Source of the DNA: a bacterium
GTDB taxonomy: Bacteria > CAYTYR01 > UBA6262
DNA: 39,594 nt
Direction: 5' to 3'
Assembly (NCBI GenBank): GCA_028712895.1
Contig: JAQTPL010000014.1
Coordinates: 1 to 39,594 of the forward strand
Shown here: piece after piece, positions 17,148 to 24,824 of the stretch
Layout: each line of letters begins with the position of its first letter
Numbering within the stretch: the first letter of the stretch is position 1
Position numbers and translations under genes: made by a program
Notes under the pieces: model-generated
What the model was told of the DNA's origin: nothing
Seen by the model: the letters and a program-made list of their open reading frames with translations, nothing else
The model's database searches: none

Positions 17148-17768
17148 CTATTTATTTCGCTTTAAAAACAAGCGTTTAGCAAGCAAATAAACTGGCAGAA
17201 AAACTATCACAGAGAGCACTATTAATATGACCATAAGTACTTGTTTTTTGACAGAAATATCGAGCATACTTATCAAACAACATCCTAATAAAAACATTGC
17301 CAATGGAATAACGAGCTTTGTAGTTATTAATCTTTTCTTAAAATGCTTACTAAACGACGATTGCTTTGCTAACTGGCCAGACAAAGAATGAAATAAGTTG
17401 AGTGACTTAGCGCTCGTATCTTTAATTATCTCTTTATCCTCACGTTTAATATACTTACCCAGCTGATTGTCGAATACTTGCCAACCGAGATGTTCAGCAA
17501 TGATGAAACAGACATCAAACACCTTATCTCCCAAACGTTCGAAGCAAGGATAGGGAACACAGATACTGATATTATTGATAAAATCTTTTTCTTCATCCCC
17601 ATGACCAAGATAGAACTGTATCTGCTGGTCTGGCTCCGGCCAATATGACAAGCCTGTTGCATCTTCGGACATTGGCTGGAATCGATTCTGAAGAAACTTC
17701 TTAATCTCATCTTTTGGTAAACTCTTGGAGTGATTTTCATCGTAATGAATGTCGATATCGTAGCTCAT
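17148..17768 (-). CDS. Membrane protein of unknown function
   Basis: A 206-residue protein that I do not recognise. The N-terminal ~110 residues look soluble and acidic (MSYDIDIHYDENHSKSL...), with SYWPEPDQQIQFYLG and an IIAEHLGWQVFD segment resembling small immunity-type or SUKH-like folds, though not decisively. Residues about 150-200 form two transmembrane helices (LVIPLAMFLLGCCLI and VLMVILIVLSVIVFLP) ending in a basic tail, so the N-terminal part probably faces the cytoplasm. The ATG at 17768 has GGAGAG upstream. The gene is visibly more AT-rich than aspS and phoH on either side and sits with the nucleotidyltransferase pair, which suggests acquisition by transfer. Confidence 0.6.
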   Translation of the reverse strand: MSYDIDIHYDENHSKSLPKDEIKKFLQNRFQPMSEDATGLSYWPEPDQQIQFYLGHGDEEKDFINNISICVPYPCFERLGDKVFDVCFIIAEHLGWQVFDNQLGKYIKREDKEIIKDTSAKSLNLFHSLSGQLAKQSSFSKHFKKRLITTKLVIPLAMFLLGCCLISMLDISVKKQVLMVILIVLSVIVFLPVYLLAKRLFLKRNK

Positions 17769-17794
17769 CGTCTCTCCATTCCAAACAAAAAACC

Positions 17795-17817
17795 TTTACT
17801 CTGCCACTTTATCACTG
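17795..17817. repeat. Copy of the phoH-spacer word on the far side of the cassette
   Basis: tttactctgccactttatca plus ctg matches the element at 16436-16466 (tttactctaccactt, 8 extra bases, tttatcact) in the same orientation. The two copies bracket the three accessory genes between aspS and phoH. Confidence 0.65.
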
Positions 17818-17823
17818 TTTTAC

Positions 17824-19581
17824 TTATCTTAATTTTATATGCAACTCCCGCAATTGCTTTTCCCCTACTGGCCCGGGGGCGTCGGTCAAAGGACAGATCG
17901 CCTTCTGTGTTTTGGGGAAAGCGATTACTTCCCGGATGGAAGTTTCACCCAACATCAACGTCACTAAGCGATCCAAACCAGGAGCAATACCACCATGAGG
18001 CGGAGCACCGTATTCAAAGGCTTCCAGCAGGAACCCGAATTTTTCCTGGGCTTCTTCCGCGCCGATACCCAAAGTCTTAAAGACCCTTTCCTGTATCTCC
18101 TTGCGGTGGATACGGATACTGCCAGAGGCAATTTCCGTCCCGTTCAGAACCAGGTCATAGGATTGAGAACGCATTTTGCCAGGGTCAGTCTCGAAATAAT
18201 CCACATCATCGTAATTAGGAGCGGTGAAAGGATGATGTTCGCTTTCCCAGCGTTTTTCTTCATCATTATACTGGAACATCGGGAAATCAACCACCCAGAG
18301 GAAATTGAATTCCTTCTTACTGATCAGGTTTAGCTTTTCTCCCAGGTACAAACGCAGCCGGCCCAGGCTCTCGATCACGACCTTAGGCACATCAGCTACG
18401 ATCAGGATCAGATCATTTTCTTTAGCTTGCATAGTTTCTTTTAATGTGGCCAGGACTTCCGGCTTAAAGAATTTAGCGATCGGGGAATCCATCCCTTGCG
18501 CGGTTACCTTAAACCAGGCTAATCCTTTGGCGCCGAATTCATTGGCCAGTTTGGTCAAGTCTTCTATTTCTTTGCGGGAATAGCCGGCAATACCAGGAGC
18601 GCAGACCGCCCTGATCACACCTTTGTTTTTTGCTACTTCGGCAAACACCTTGAATTCAGCATCCTTCACTATCTCAGTGATATCCCTGATCTCCAGACCA
18701 AACCGCAGGTCTGGTTTATCACTGCCGTATTTACTTTTAGATTCAGCGTAGGTCAAACGAGGGAAAGGGGTTTTTAATTCTATATTCATCATTTTCTGGA
18801 AAATCATGGACATCAATCCTTCCACATGGGCGAAGATATCTTCCTGGGTGACAAAAGACATTTCCATATCGATCTGGGTATGCTCTGGCTGCCGGTCGGC
18901 GCGCAGGTCTTCATCACGGAAACACTTGGCGATCTGGAAATATTTCTCCATACCAGCTACCATCAGCATCTGTTTGAACAATTGCGGTGACTGCGGCAGG
19001 GCAAAGAACATATTCGGATGCACCCGTGACGGCACCAGGTAGTCGCGCGCCCCTTCTGGCGTGGATTTGGTCAGAATCGGGGTTTCTACTTCAACAAATC
19101 CCTGGTTGTCCAGGTAATCCCGTATCACTTTCACAGTTTTATAACGGAAAACCAGGTTATTTTTCATTCTTGGCCGGCGCAGATCCAGATAACGGTATTT
19201 CAGCCTGGTTTCTTCATTGACTTCAGTTTCCTCAGCAACTTCAAAAGGCAGGGTTTTGCTGGGATTGAGTACCTCTAATTTTGTGGCTGTTATTTCTATT
19301 TCACCGGTAGACAATTTGGGATTTTCCGTTCCTGCCGGACGTAGAGTTACCTGGCCGGTCACCGTCACCACAAATTCACAGCGTAGTTTCTCCGCTTCCT
19401 TGAATAAATCCGCTCCTGCTCCCTGGGGATTAAAAACCACCTGGGTTATTCCGGCGCGGTCGCGCACATCAATAAAGATCAACCCGCCATGATCACGACG
19501 GCTATGGACCCAGCCTACCAGGGTCACTGCCTGGCCAGCGTCATTTTTCTTTAAAACTCCACACGTATGCGTTCTTTTCAC
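17824..19581 (-). CDS. aspS: Aspartyl-tRNA synthetase
   Basis: A 585-residue bacterial-type class IIb synthetase charging tRNA-Asp (or tRNA-Asp and tRNA-Asn if non-discriminating; this cannot be told here). The N-terminal OB-fold anticodon domain begins THTCGVLKKNDAGQAVTLVG. Motif 2 is around FRDEDLRADRQPEHTQIDME. The bacterial GAD insert follows (about 290-420), and motif 3 is GIAPGLDRLVTLMLG near the C-terminus. The length is normal. The start is GTG at 19581 with AGGAAGGG upstream. The spacer to hisS contains tandem 'gtgtaatc' word repeats. Adjacent hisS and aspS is a common pairing. Confidence 0.97.
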   Translation of the reverse strand: MKRTHTCGVLKKNDAGQAVTLVGWVHSRRDHGGLIFIDVRDRAGITQVVFNPQGAGADLFKEAEKLRCEFVVTVTGQVTLRPAGTENPKLSTGEIEITATKLEVLNPSKTLPFEVAEETEVNEETRLKYRYLDLRRPRMKNNLVFRYKTVKVIRDYLDNQGFVEVETPILTKSTPEGARDYLVPSRVHPNMFFALPQSPQLFKQMLMVAGMEKYFQIAKCFRDEDLRADRQPEHTQIDMEMSFVTQEDIFAHVEGLMSMIFQKMMNIELKTPFPRLTYAESKSKYGSDKPDLRFGLEIRDITEIVKDAEFKVFAEVAKNKGVIRAVCAPGIAGYSRKEIEDLTKLANEFGAKGLAWFKVTAQGMDSPIAKFFKPEVLATLKETMQAKENDLILIVADVPKVVIESLGRLRLYLGEKLNLISKKEFNFLWVVDFPMFQYNDEEKRWESEHHPFTAPNYDDVDYFETDPGKMRSQSYDLVLNGTEIASGSIRIHRKEIQERVFKTLGIGAEEAQEKFGFLLEAFEYGAPPHGGIAPGLDRLVTLMLGETSIREVIAFPKTQKAICPLTDAPGPVGEKQLRELHIKLR

Positions 19582-19603
19582 TAGTTTTACCCTTCCTTTT
19601 AAA

Positions 19604-19662
19604 ATGATTACACTGATTTCTGAAAGAGATTACACCGATTAAAAGATGATTACATTATCTAA
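19604..19662. repeat. Tandem 'gattacaccgatt' words between hisS and aspS
   Basis: Three degenerate copies: gattacactgatt, gattacaccgatt and gattacatt, spaced about 25 bases apart, filling most of the 84-base spacer. A related word, gattacgcggatt, occurs twice at 24558-24592. No mirrored arm is evident. Confidence 0.65.
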
Positions 19663-19665
19663 AAA

Positions 19666-20931
19666 CTATTTTAACTTAAGTTCTTTTAAAAACGAAACAA
19701 GATCATTCAACTTGATCTCTTTCTGTTCTTTGGTCTGCATATCCCGCACCATGGCGATCCCTTTCCTGATCTCTTCCTCGCCGATAATAACGGTAAGCTT
19801 TGCTTTTCCCTGGTCAGCCTGGCGCATTTGGTTCTTCAGGCTTTTATCTTCCAGGCAGGCTTCAACTTTTAGTCCGCTCTGCCGCAGGTCGCGAATGAAG
19901 TTAAAAGATTCCTGCTGGGCTTGTTTTCCCAGCAGGGCAAAATAAATGTCTACCCAGGTTTCCATCAGAGCGCCGGCTCTTTGTTTCTTGAGCACTTCTG
20001 ACACTCTTTCCATGCCAAGGGCAAAACCGACAGCCGGCATATCCGGACCACCCAATTCCTTAACCAGTTTATCATAACGTCCGCCCGCAGCCACCGCGTC
20101 CTGGGCTCCCAGGTTCTCTGATTTAATTTCAAACACCACCTGGGTATAATAATCAAGTCCCCGGACGAGAAATTTATCAACGGTAAAGGTAATATTTTCT
20201 TTTTGCAAAGCCTGCTGGATATCCTGGAAATTATCCCGGCAGGACTGGCACAGGTAATTTTGTATGGCCGGCATCCGGCTGACCACCTGGCGGCAGGTTT
20301 CTACCTTGCAATCCAGGACCCGCAAAGGATTCCGTACCATCCGCCGCTGGCAATCGGCACATAATTGGGTTGTGTTTTCCTGCAGGAATTTTTGCAGCAC
20401 TTCCCGGTATCCCGGACGGCATTCAGGACAGCCTACGCTGTTGATATAAACTTTAATGCCCGACAGCCCGATGCGCGAGAAAAATTCCACGCACCACAAA
20501 ATGATCTCCACATCGCGCCAGTAGCTGCTGGACCCGATACTTTCCGCTCCGATCTGGTAAAACTGGCGATACCTGCCGGCTTGCGGCCGCTCATAACGGA
20601 ACATCGGTCCCAGGTAATACAGCTTGGTAAGGTTACCCTGGGCCAGGAGATTATTCTCAATGGCTGCCCGCACTACCCCGGCAGTTCCTTCCGGCCGCAA
20701 CGTCAGGCTGCGGCCCTTTTTATCGGCAAAAGTGTACATCTCTTTTTCGACGATATCTGTATCTTCCCCAATACTGCGGTTAAATAAACCGGATTCTTCA
20801 AAAATAGGCGTGCGTATTTCACTAAAACCATAGTCTTGCAGCAGCTCAACTGCGGTTTTTTCCAGGTACTGCCAGAGCTCTATCTCCGGCGGACAGATAT
20901 CTTTGGTTCCTCTTACACTGTTAAATTTCAT
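19666..20931 (-). CDS. hisS: Histidyl-tRNA synthetase
   Basis: A 421-residue class II synthetase. It has FNSVRGTKDICPPE at the N-terminus, motif 1 around RTPIFEESGLFNRS, motif 2 TLRPEGTAGVVRA and MFRYERPQAGRYRQFYQIGA, the HisRS-specific LVRGLDYYTQVVFE, and motif 3 VGFALGMERV. The C-terminal anticodon domain spans about residues 320-421. The start chosen is the ATG at 20931: AAAGGA stands six bases upstream, whereas an ATG two codons earlier (20937) abuts the ribosome site. It lies 17 bases after the TIM-barrel gene and is probably co-transcribed with it. Confidence 0.96.
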   Translation of the reverse strand: MKFNSVRGTKDICPPEIELWQYLEKTAVELLQDYGFSEIRTPIFEESGLFNRSIGEDTDIVEKEMYTFADKKGRSLTLRPEGTAGVVRAAIENNLLAQGNLTKLYYLGPMFRYERPQAGRYRQFYQIGAESIGSSSYWRDVEIILWCVEFFSRIGLSGIKVYINSVGCPECRPGYREVLQKFLQENTTQLCADCQRRMVRNPLRVLDCKVETCRQVVSRMPAIQNYLCQSCRDNFQDIQQALQKENITFTVDKFLVRGLDYYTQVVFEIKSENLGAQDAVAAGGRYDKLVKELGGPDMPAVGFALGMERVSEVLKKQRAGALMETWVDIYFALLGKQAQQESFNFIRDLRQSGLKVEACLEDKSLKNQMRQADQGKAKLTVIIGEEEIRKGIAMVRDMQTKEQKEIKLNDLVSFLKELKLK

Positions 20932-20948
20932 AAACATTCCTTTGTGAG

Positions 20949-21866
20949 CTATAAGCGATAAACAATATTTTCTATGCCGTTATTGGCGCCGCATTCCAAA
21001 ACCTGGGTAGCCTGGTGATGCAGGTCAGACAGGACCTGCCCAATCTCTCCCGGTTGCTTATGTGTAAACACTTCCAGCATAAAAATGTCCCGGTAGCCGA
21101 TCTCTTTTAGCCCGGTCATGATGCCGGCCCAAGGTACCCGGCCATCACCAGGCGGCAGGTGATCATCAAATTGCCCGTGATTGTCAGATAAATGCAAGCT
21201 AATGACCTTTTTATTAAAACTTTTAAGCATTCCTAACGGGTCCTGCGTCAGGTTCGCGTGTGATGTATCAAAACAAATGCCCAGGTTTTCCGTGTAGAGA
21301 TCATCGATGATCTGGTTCAGGTCGTGGGCCTGGCCGCCCAAGAGGTGCGGCAGCAGATTTTCCACGGCTAGCCGTACATGCTTGATTTTGCAATAGTTAA
21401 TTAATTCATACAGGCTTTCCTTGCACTTGTTCAACCGCCGGTATTTTTCATCCTGGTTATTCAGGTCAAAAGCCTGCATGCTGGGATGTACAATAGCGAT
21501 CTCACCGGAAAGATAATTCAGGACATCAATGCCTTTTTTATATTCCCAAACTGCGTGGACCCGCGTTCCTTCATCCAGGCTGGAAATATCCATACCCGGC
21601 CACACCGGCAAATGCAGGGAATGCACAAAAATGCCAAACTCTTTCAATTTATTGCGCAGGTTATAAGAATGGATCCTTTGCTGCCAGATCTCCAATCCTT
21701 CTTTTAAAAGAAAATTCGTATGATTGACCGCGATGTTGCTGGGCATGCCCCATTCAATGGTATCCAGGCAGATCTCGATCACTTCAAAGCCCGCGTCCTT
21801 GATCACTGGCAAATACGGAATTACATCATGGTCGTGAAAAAATCCCGTAGAAAGACCTAATTGCAC
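20949..21866 (-). CDS. TIM-barrel protein, sugar isomerase / AP endonuclease 2 superfamily
   Basis: A 305-residue (beta/alpha)8-barrel of the xylose-isomerase-like superfamily. Metal ligands are visible along the strands: VHSLHLP, IVHPSM, LAVENLL, CFDTSHANL, SLHLSDNHG, DDHLPPGDGRVPW and MLEVF. These fit a divalent-metal sugar-phosphate isomerase or epimerase. The same fold and much of the same ligand set occur in endonuclease IV, so a DNA-repair role cannot be excluded. The start is GTG at 21866 with GGAG five bases ahead; an out-of-frame ATG two bases upstream leads to a stop after three codons. It lies 9 bases after the primase-like gene and 17 bases before hisS, so all three are likely one operon. 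Confidence 0.8.
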   Translation of the reverse strand: MQLGLSTGFFHDHDVIPYLPVIKDAGFEVIEICLDTIEWGMPSNIAVNHTNFLLKEGLEIWQQRIHSYNLRNKLKEFGIFVHSLHLPVWPGMDISSLDEGTRVHAVWEYKKGIDVLNYLSGEIAIVHPSMQAFDLNNQDEKYRRLNKCKESLYELINYCKIKHVRLAVENLLPHLLGGQAHDLNQIIDDLYTENLGICFDTSHANLTQDPLGMLKSFNKKVISLHLSDNHGQFDDHLPPGDGRVPWAGIMTGLKEIGYRDIFMLEVFTHKQPGEIGQVLSDLHHQATQVLECGANNGIENIVYRL

Positions 21867-21875
21867 ATGATCTCC

Positions 21876-23264
21876 TTACAGCTTATAGTGAGATAAATTA
21901 AAACCACACCAGGGTTTGACACAGTAGCCCTTTTCCTGGTGGGAAATACAATTAAGATCCTGTTCATCATCAAGATGGTCAGCGACTAATCCGGCAAACA
22001 GGCGCACATAAAACTGCGCCCGGGTACAAGCGTCATATTTAGACCAAAAATTACCCCAGTGGAAATCCCGTTCATACTTCGAGCGGATCAGACCGGCGAT
22101 ATGTTTGGGATGCCAGTTCATTTTGGTCAGGGTACGGACGATCAGCTGGATATTTGTTGGTTTCAATAAATTATTGTTCGGATAGCGCAAAGCGTGCGCC
22201 GCGCAAACCGGCAGGACATCAATATTGAAATAATCATAACTGCGCGACCATTCTTCCGGCGGATGCGAATATTCCCGGTCATAATACCGGTGAAACTTAT
22301 ACAGCTGTGAATGTTTGTAACTATTGATCAGCTTGTTTAACTTCTGGGTCACATCCGGGATAGTGGTCTCTACCTGCGCGGCGTAGATAGCAGATTTATT
22401 AAAATCCTGGCGTAATTCTAGTAATTCTTTCAGGCTCAGGTCGATCCTGGGCAAGGTGATCTGTATCGGGGTTGATTCAGCCACTAACTTGGTATATTTT
22501 TGTTGCTGGACTTTATGCTTTTGGTATAAGCTGAAGGCACAGCGCACGTCGCGGATATTCATCGGATCGCCATACATGGACAAGTCGAGGTTGATCGCCT
22601 CGCGCCCTTCCCCGCCTTTGCCCACGGCTGTATCCGTACAAACCACCGGTATTTTTGTATGCAGCCTCACTTCCTTGATCACTAAATGCGATATATATTC
22701 CAAAATCCGGCCCATGCCGTCATGCGCCAGGTTAAAACGCAAGGCCTCCAGGTTAGCCAGGGACAAGTCACGGGTCGAGGCCAGGTTATCGCTTAATTTT
22801 CCTATTTTTTCCAAAGTCTTATTGGCTTTAGATTCTCTTTTTACCTGGAACGCAAAATGATATCCCTGGCCGGTCATAATGACGAGAGGAAATATATCCA
22901 AACGCTGAAAGACTTTCAGGATGGCTTTATATACCACTTCCATTTTGGTGAAAACTTCTTCCGGCTGCAAATACACTTTACCGGGGAAATCCATATTAAA
23001 ATATTCAATATCCAGGACGCCCACCGTATAATTCAGGTCGCTTACCGAACGGAAGATATCCAATCCTTTTCCCAGGATCCAGTCAAACTTATCCTTGGAA
23101 GTGGAAATAAAATTGCGCGCGTGGATATCCTCTTCCTGCAGCGCTGTCCCGTATCCTACCAGATACTGGGCGGAAAAACCGTCGGGGTCATGAGCTTCAC
23201 CCCCGCAATATTCGGCTATCCGTTTACGTACGTTGGCATTACGGTAAAACTCTTTATCTGGCAT
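21876..23264 (-). CDS. Archaeo-eukaryotic primase-like protein with cysteine-rich, PriL-like C-terminus
   Basis: A 462-residue cytoplasmic protein of unknown function. Its motifs occur in the order expected for AEP/PrimPol enzymes: acidic motif I VGVLDIEYFN (Asp85, Glu87, the D-x-E form), motif II MTGQGYHFAF (Gly132, Gly134, His136), motif III INLDLSMYGDP (Asp227), then R-x-x-R-x-x-x-S in RDVRCAFSLYQKHK (238-251), resembling the R-x-x-R-x-x-x-S-L-H stretch of primase small subunits. The C-terminal ~110 residues hold LPVCAAHAL (Cys354), helical NWHPKHIAGLIRSKY, and cysteines 413, 439, 448 and 453, reminiscent of the iron-sulfur domain of PriL. ATG at 23264 after AGGA; it has its own promoter. 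Function, possibly priming or repair synthesis, is inferred. Confidence 0.6.
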   Translation of the reverse strand: MPDKEFYRNANVRKRIAEYCGGEAHDPDGFSAQYLVGYGTALQEEDIHARNFISTSKDKFDWILGKGLDIFRSVSDLNYTVGVLDIEYFNMDFPGKVYLQPEEVFTKMEVVYKAILKVFQRLDIFPLVIMTGQGYHFAFQVKRESKANKTLEKIGKLSDNLASTRDLSLANLEALRFNLAHDGMGRILEYISHLVIKEVRLHTKIPVVCTDTAVGKGGEGREAINLDLSMYGDPMNIRDVRCAFSLYQKHKVQQQKYTKLVAESTPIQITLPRIDLSLKELLELRQDFNKSAIYAAQVETTIPDVTQKLNKLINSYKHSQLYKFHRYYDREYSHPPEEWSRSYDYFNIDVLPVCAAHALRYPNNNLLKPTNIQLIVRTLTKMNWHPKHIAGLIRSKYERDFHWGNFWSKYDACTRAQFYVRLFAGLVADHLDDEQDLNCISHQEKGYCVKPWCGFNLSHYKL

Positions 23265-23301
23265 TTTTTAGTCCTGGAACTCCTCTGCTTGGAATTAAGT
23301 T

Positions 23302-23330
23302 ATTATAGCTTTATTACTGTTTTTTTGCAA
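23302..23330 (-). promoter_or_regulatory. Sigma70-type promoter of the primase-like - TIM barrel - hisS unit
   Basis: Reading the minus strand: TTGCAA (23325-23330), a spacer of exactly 17 bases, then a perfect TATAAT (complement of 23302-23307). Predicted start is near 23295, about 30 bases before the ATG at 23264, with AGGA in between. It lies just after the hairpin terminator of the upstream glycosyltransferase. Confidence 0.8.
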
Positions 23331-23344
23331 TAAAAAAAACCCCC

Positions 23345-23438
23345 TAAAAAAGAACAGTTTTGAATTATAAATTTTGAGTTATGAATTAAGGTAATTTATC
23401 TCCATAATTCAAAACTCAACACTCAAAACTCAAAACTG
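23345..23438 (-). terminator. Long word-repeat hairpin with T-tract after the GT4 gene
   Basis: The arms 23402-23438 (tandem caaaactcaaaactca words) and 23355-23391 pair over about 37 positions with an 10-base loop. On the minus strand the hairpin is followed at once by TTCTTTTTTA, and a second T8 run follows at 23331-23338. This is the best case in the window of a spacer-word hairpin with the form of an intrinsic terminator. It ends the LPS-core transcription unit. Confidence 0.78.
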
Positions 23439-23447
23439 CCTTTTAAA

Positions 23448-24542
23448 TTATTTCATTTCCAGCACTTTTTGGTAGGCATTCTCGGTGTTAATAGCAAACT
23501 GTTTGAGGCTGTATTTCTCCTTTATATGCCGTTGCGCTTTATCACCCATGCGCCGGCCCATGTTTTGGTCGATCAGGAGGTCATATATCCTTTGAGCCAT
23601 AGCTTCCTGGTCGCCAGCATCTATCAGGTAGCCATTCTCCGTATCCTGAATTATCTCCGGGATACAGCCGACTTTGGTGGCTACTAATGGCTTGCCGCAG
23701 CCCATCCATTCCATCACCACCCGGGAAATGGCCTCGCTGCCCACAGAGGCTACTACCCCGATATCACAGATATTCATGAACCTGACTACATCTTCAGTGC
23801 GCCCCAGATAAGACATTTCATCCTGTAAACCAAGACTATATACCGTCTCAGATAATCTTTTCCATTTGACATTTTCTTCTTTGCCGACGATCAGGAACCT
23901 GACTTTAGGATAAATATCCTTAACCATTTTAGCCGCCTGCACAAACGTACTATGCCCTTTGATCGGATCCAGGCGCCCGACTATCCCGATGATTGCTGTG
24001 CCGGGTTCAACTTTTAACTCTTTTTTCACACCCTCATCCGCATATTGCGGTTTGAAAACCGTTGTATCAAGGCCCTGGTAAATAGTGACAAATTTGTCTT
24101 CTGGTAAGCCCAGGCTTTTAATACAGGCGGTGCGGATAAAATCTGCCGCGCAGATCACCAGACTGCTTTTTTCATATAAATGTTTACTCGCGGCATTAGT
24201 CGAGGGATTACGGATATCGCCGCGCGTACGTACGATGGGAATATGGCTGAAGGTCGTACGCAGTGAGAAATAAGCCCAGAAATGGCTCTGGCCGCCATGC
24301 GCGTTGACCAAGTCTATTTTTTCCCTGGTCATGGCTGTTTTCAAGTTAAAGACATTCACATCAGTGAAATTCACCGGCAGGATCGGCAAGTCCATTTTTT
24401 TAGCCTGGTTAATAGGCGGCTTATTCGGCCAACCGCCGACAATCACCTTATGCCCGCGGTCGGTCAGGGCTTTCGACACTGTCAGGGCATAATTAGTAAT
24501 GCCGCTATCCCAGGGTTCATCGATCAACTGCAGTATGTTCAT
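23448..24542 (-). CDS. Glycosyltransferase family 4 (LPS core or O-chain)
   Basis: A 364-residue GT-B fold retaining glycosyltransferase. The N-terminal acceptor domain starts MNILQLIDEPWDSGITNYAL, with the glycine loop and NAHGGQSHFWAY near 80-91. The C-terminal Rossmann half has IGIVGRLDPIKGHSTFVQAA (about 185-204). The nucleotide-sugar E-x7-E motif runs from Glu270 to Glu278 (EAISRVVME), then WMGCGKPLVATKVG. It probably adds a hexose to the inner core at the cytoplasmic face, since it follows two heptosyltransferases. The sugar is not predictable. The ATG at 24542 has AAGGA seven bases upstream. Confidence 0.88.
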   Translation of the reverse strand: MNILQLIDEPWDSGITNYALTVSKALTDRGHKVIVGGWPNKPPINQAKKMDLPILPVNFTDVNVFNLKTAMTREKIDLVNAHGGQSHFWAYFSLRTTFSHIPIVRTRGDIRNPSTNAASKHLYEKSSLVICAADFIRTACIKSLGLPEDKFVTIYQGLDTTVFKPQYADEGVKKELKVEPGTAIIGIVGRLDPIKGHSTFVQAAKMVKDIYPKVRFLIVGKEENVKWKRLSETVYSLGLQDEMSYLGRTEDVVRFMNICDIGVVASVGSEAISRVVMEWMGCGKPLVATKVGCIPEIIQDTENGYLIDAGDQEAMAQRIYDLLIDQNMGRRMGDKAQRHIKEKYSLKQFAINTENAYQKVLEMK

Positions 24543-24557
24543 TTAGGTTCCTTTTCG

Positions 24558-24592
24558 ATTACGCGGATTTTAAATACAGATTACGCGGATTA
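24558..24592. repeat. Two 'gattacgcggatt' words ahead of the GT4 gene
   Basis: gattacgcggatt occurs twice, separated by a short AT spacer. It resembles the gattacaccgatt words at 19604-19662. It lies just upstream of the ribosome site of the glycosyltransferase gene. Confidence 0.6.
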
Positions 24593-24599
24593 AAACACG

Positions 24600-24812
24600 A
24601 CAAGCTCGCTCAAAATAATGACGAGTTCCCTGATCTATTCGTTTTAGAATAGGCGAGCGCGGCCGCTGATGCCGATGAAGAAAACGTTCGGAGCTTGAGT
24701 TGGCATGGACTCTTTATCCCCGTTCTTTGGGGAACTCAAGCGAGAATTGAGTGCGTTTTCCTCGCAGGGGAAAACGACACGCTTTTCGTAATGGCGCAGC
24801 GAGACAGTGAGC
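24600..24812 (-). other. Stem-loop-rich spacer, candidate structured RNA or dispersed repeat
   Basis: A 280-base spacer between two LPS glycosyltransferase genes with several perfect stems: gagttccc (24623-24630) with gggaactc (24730-24737) as an outer closing stem, ctattc/gaatag (24635-24652) inside it, ctcaa/ttgag (24735-24751), and cgttttcc/ggaaaacg (24754-24776). On the minus strand a short frame beginning MPTQAPNVFF sits inside the outer stem but is only 20 codons. GC content is higher than in the other spacers. It does not look like tRNA or rRNA. It could be an RNA gene, a mobile palindromic repeat or a remnant of a gene. Confidence 0.4.
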
Positions 24813-24824
24813 CTATCGCCCCTT

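Noticed and set aside
24543-24824. tRNA or small rRNA gene in the large spacer
   Set aside because: Stem sizes and loops do not form a cloverleaf, and no T-loop GTTCRA with matching acceptor stem is found.
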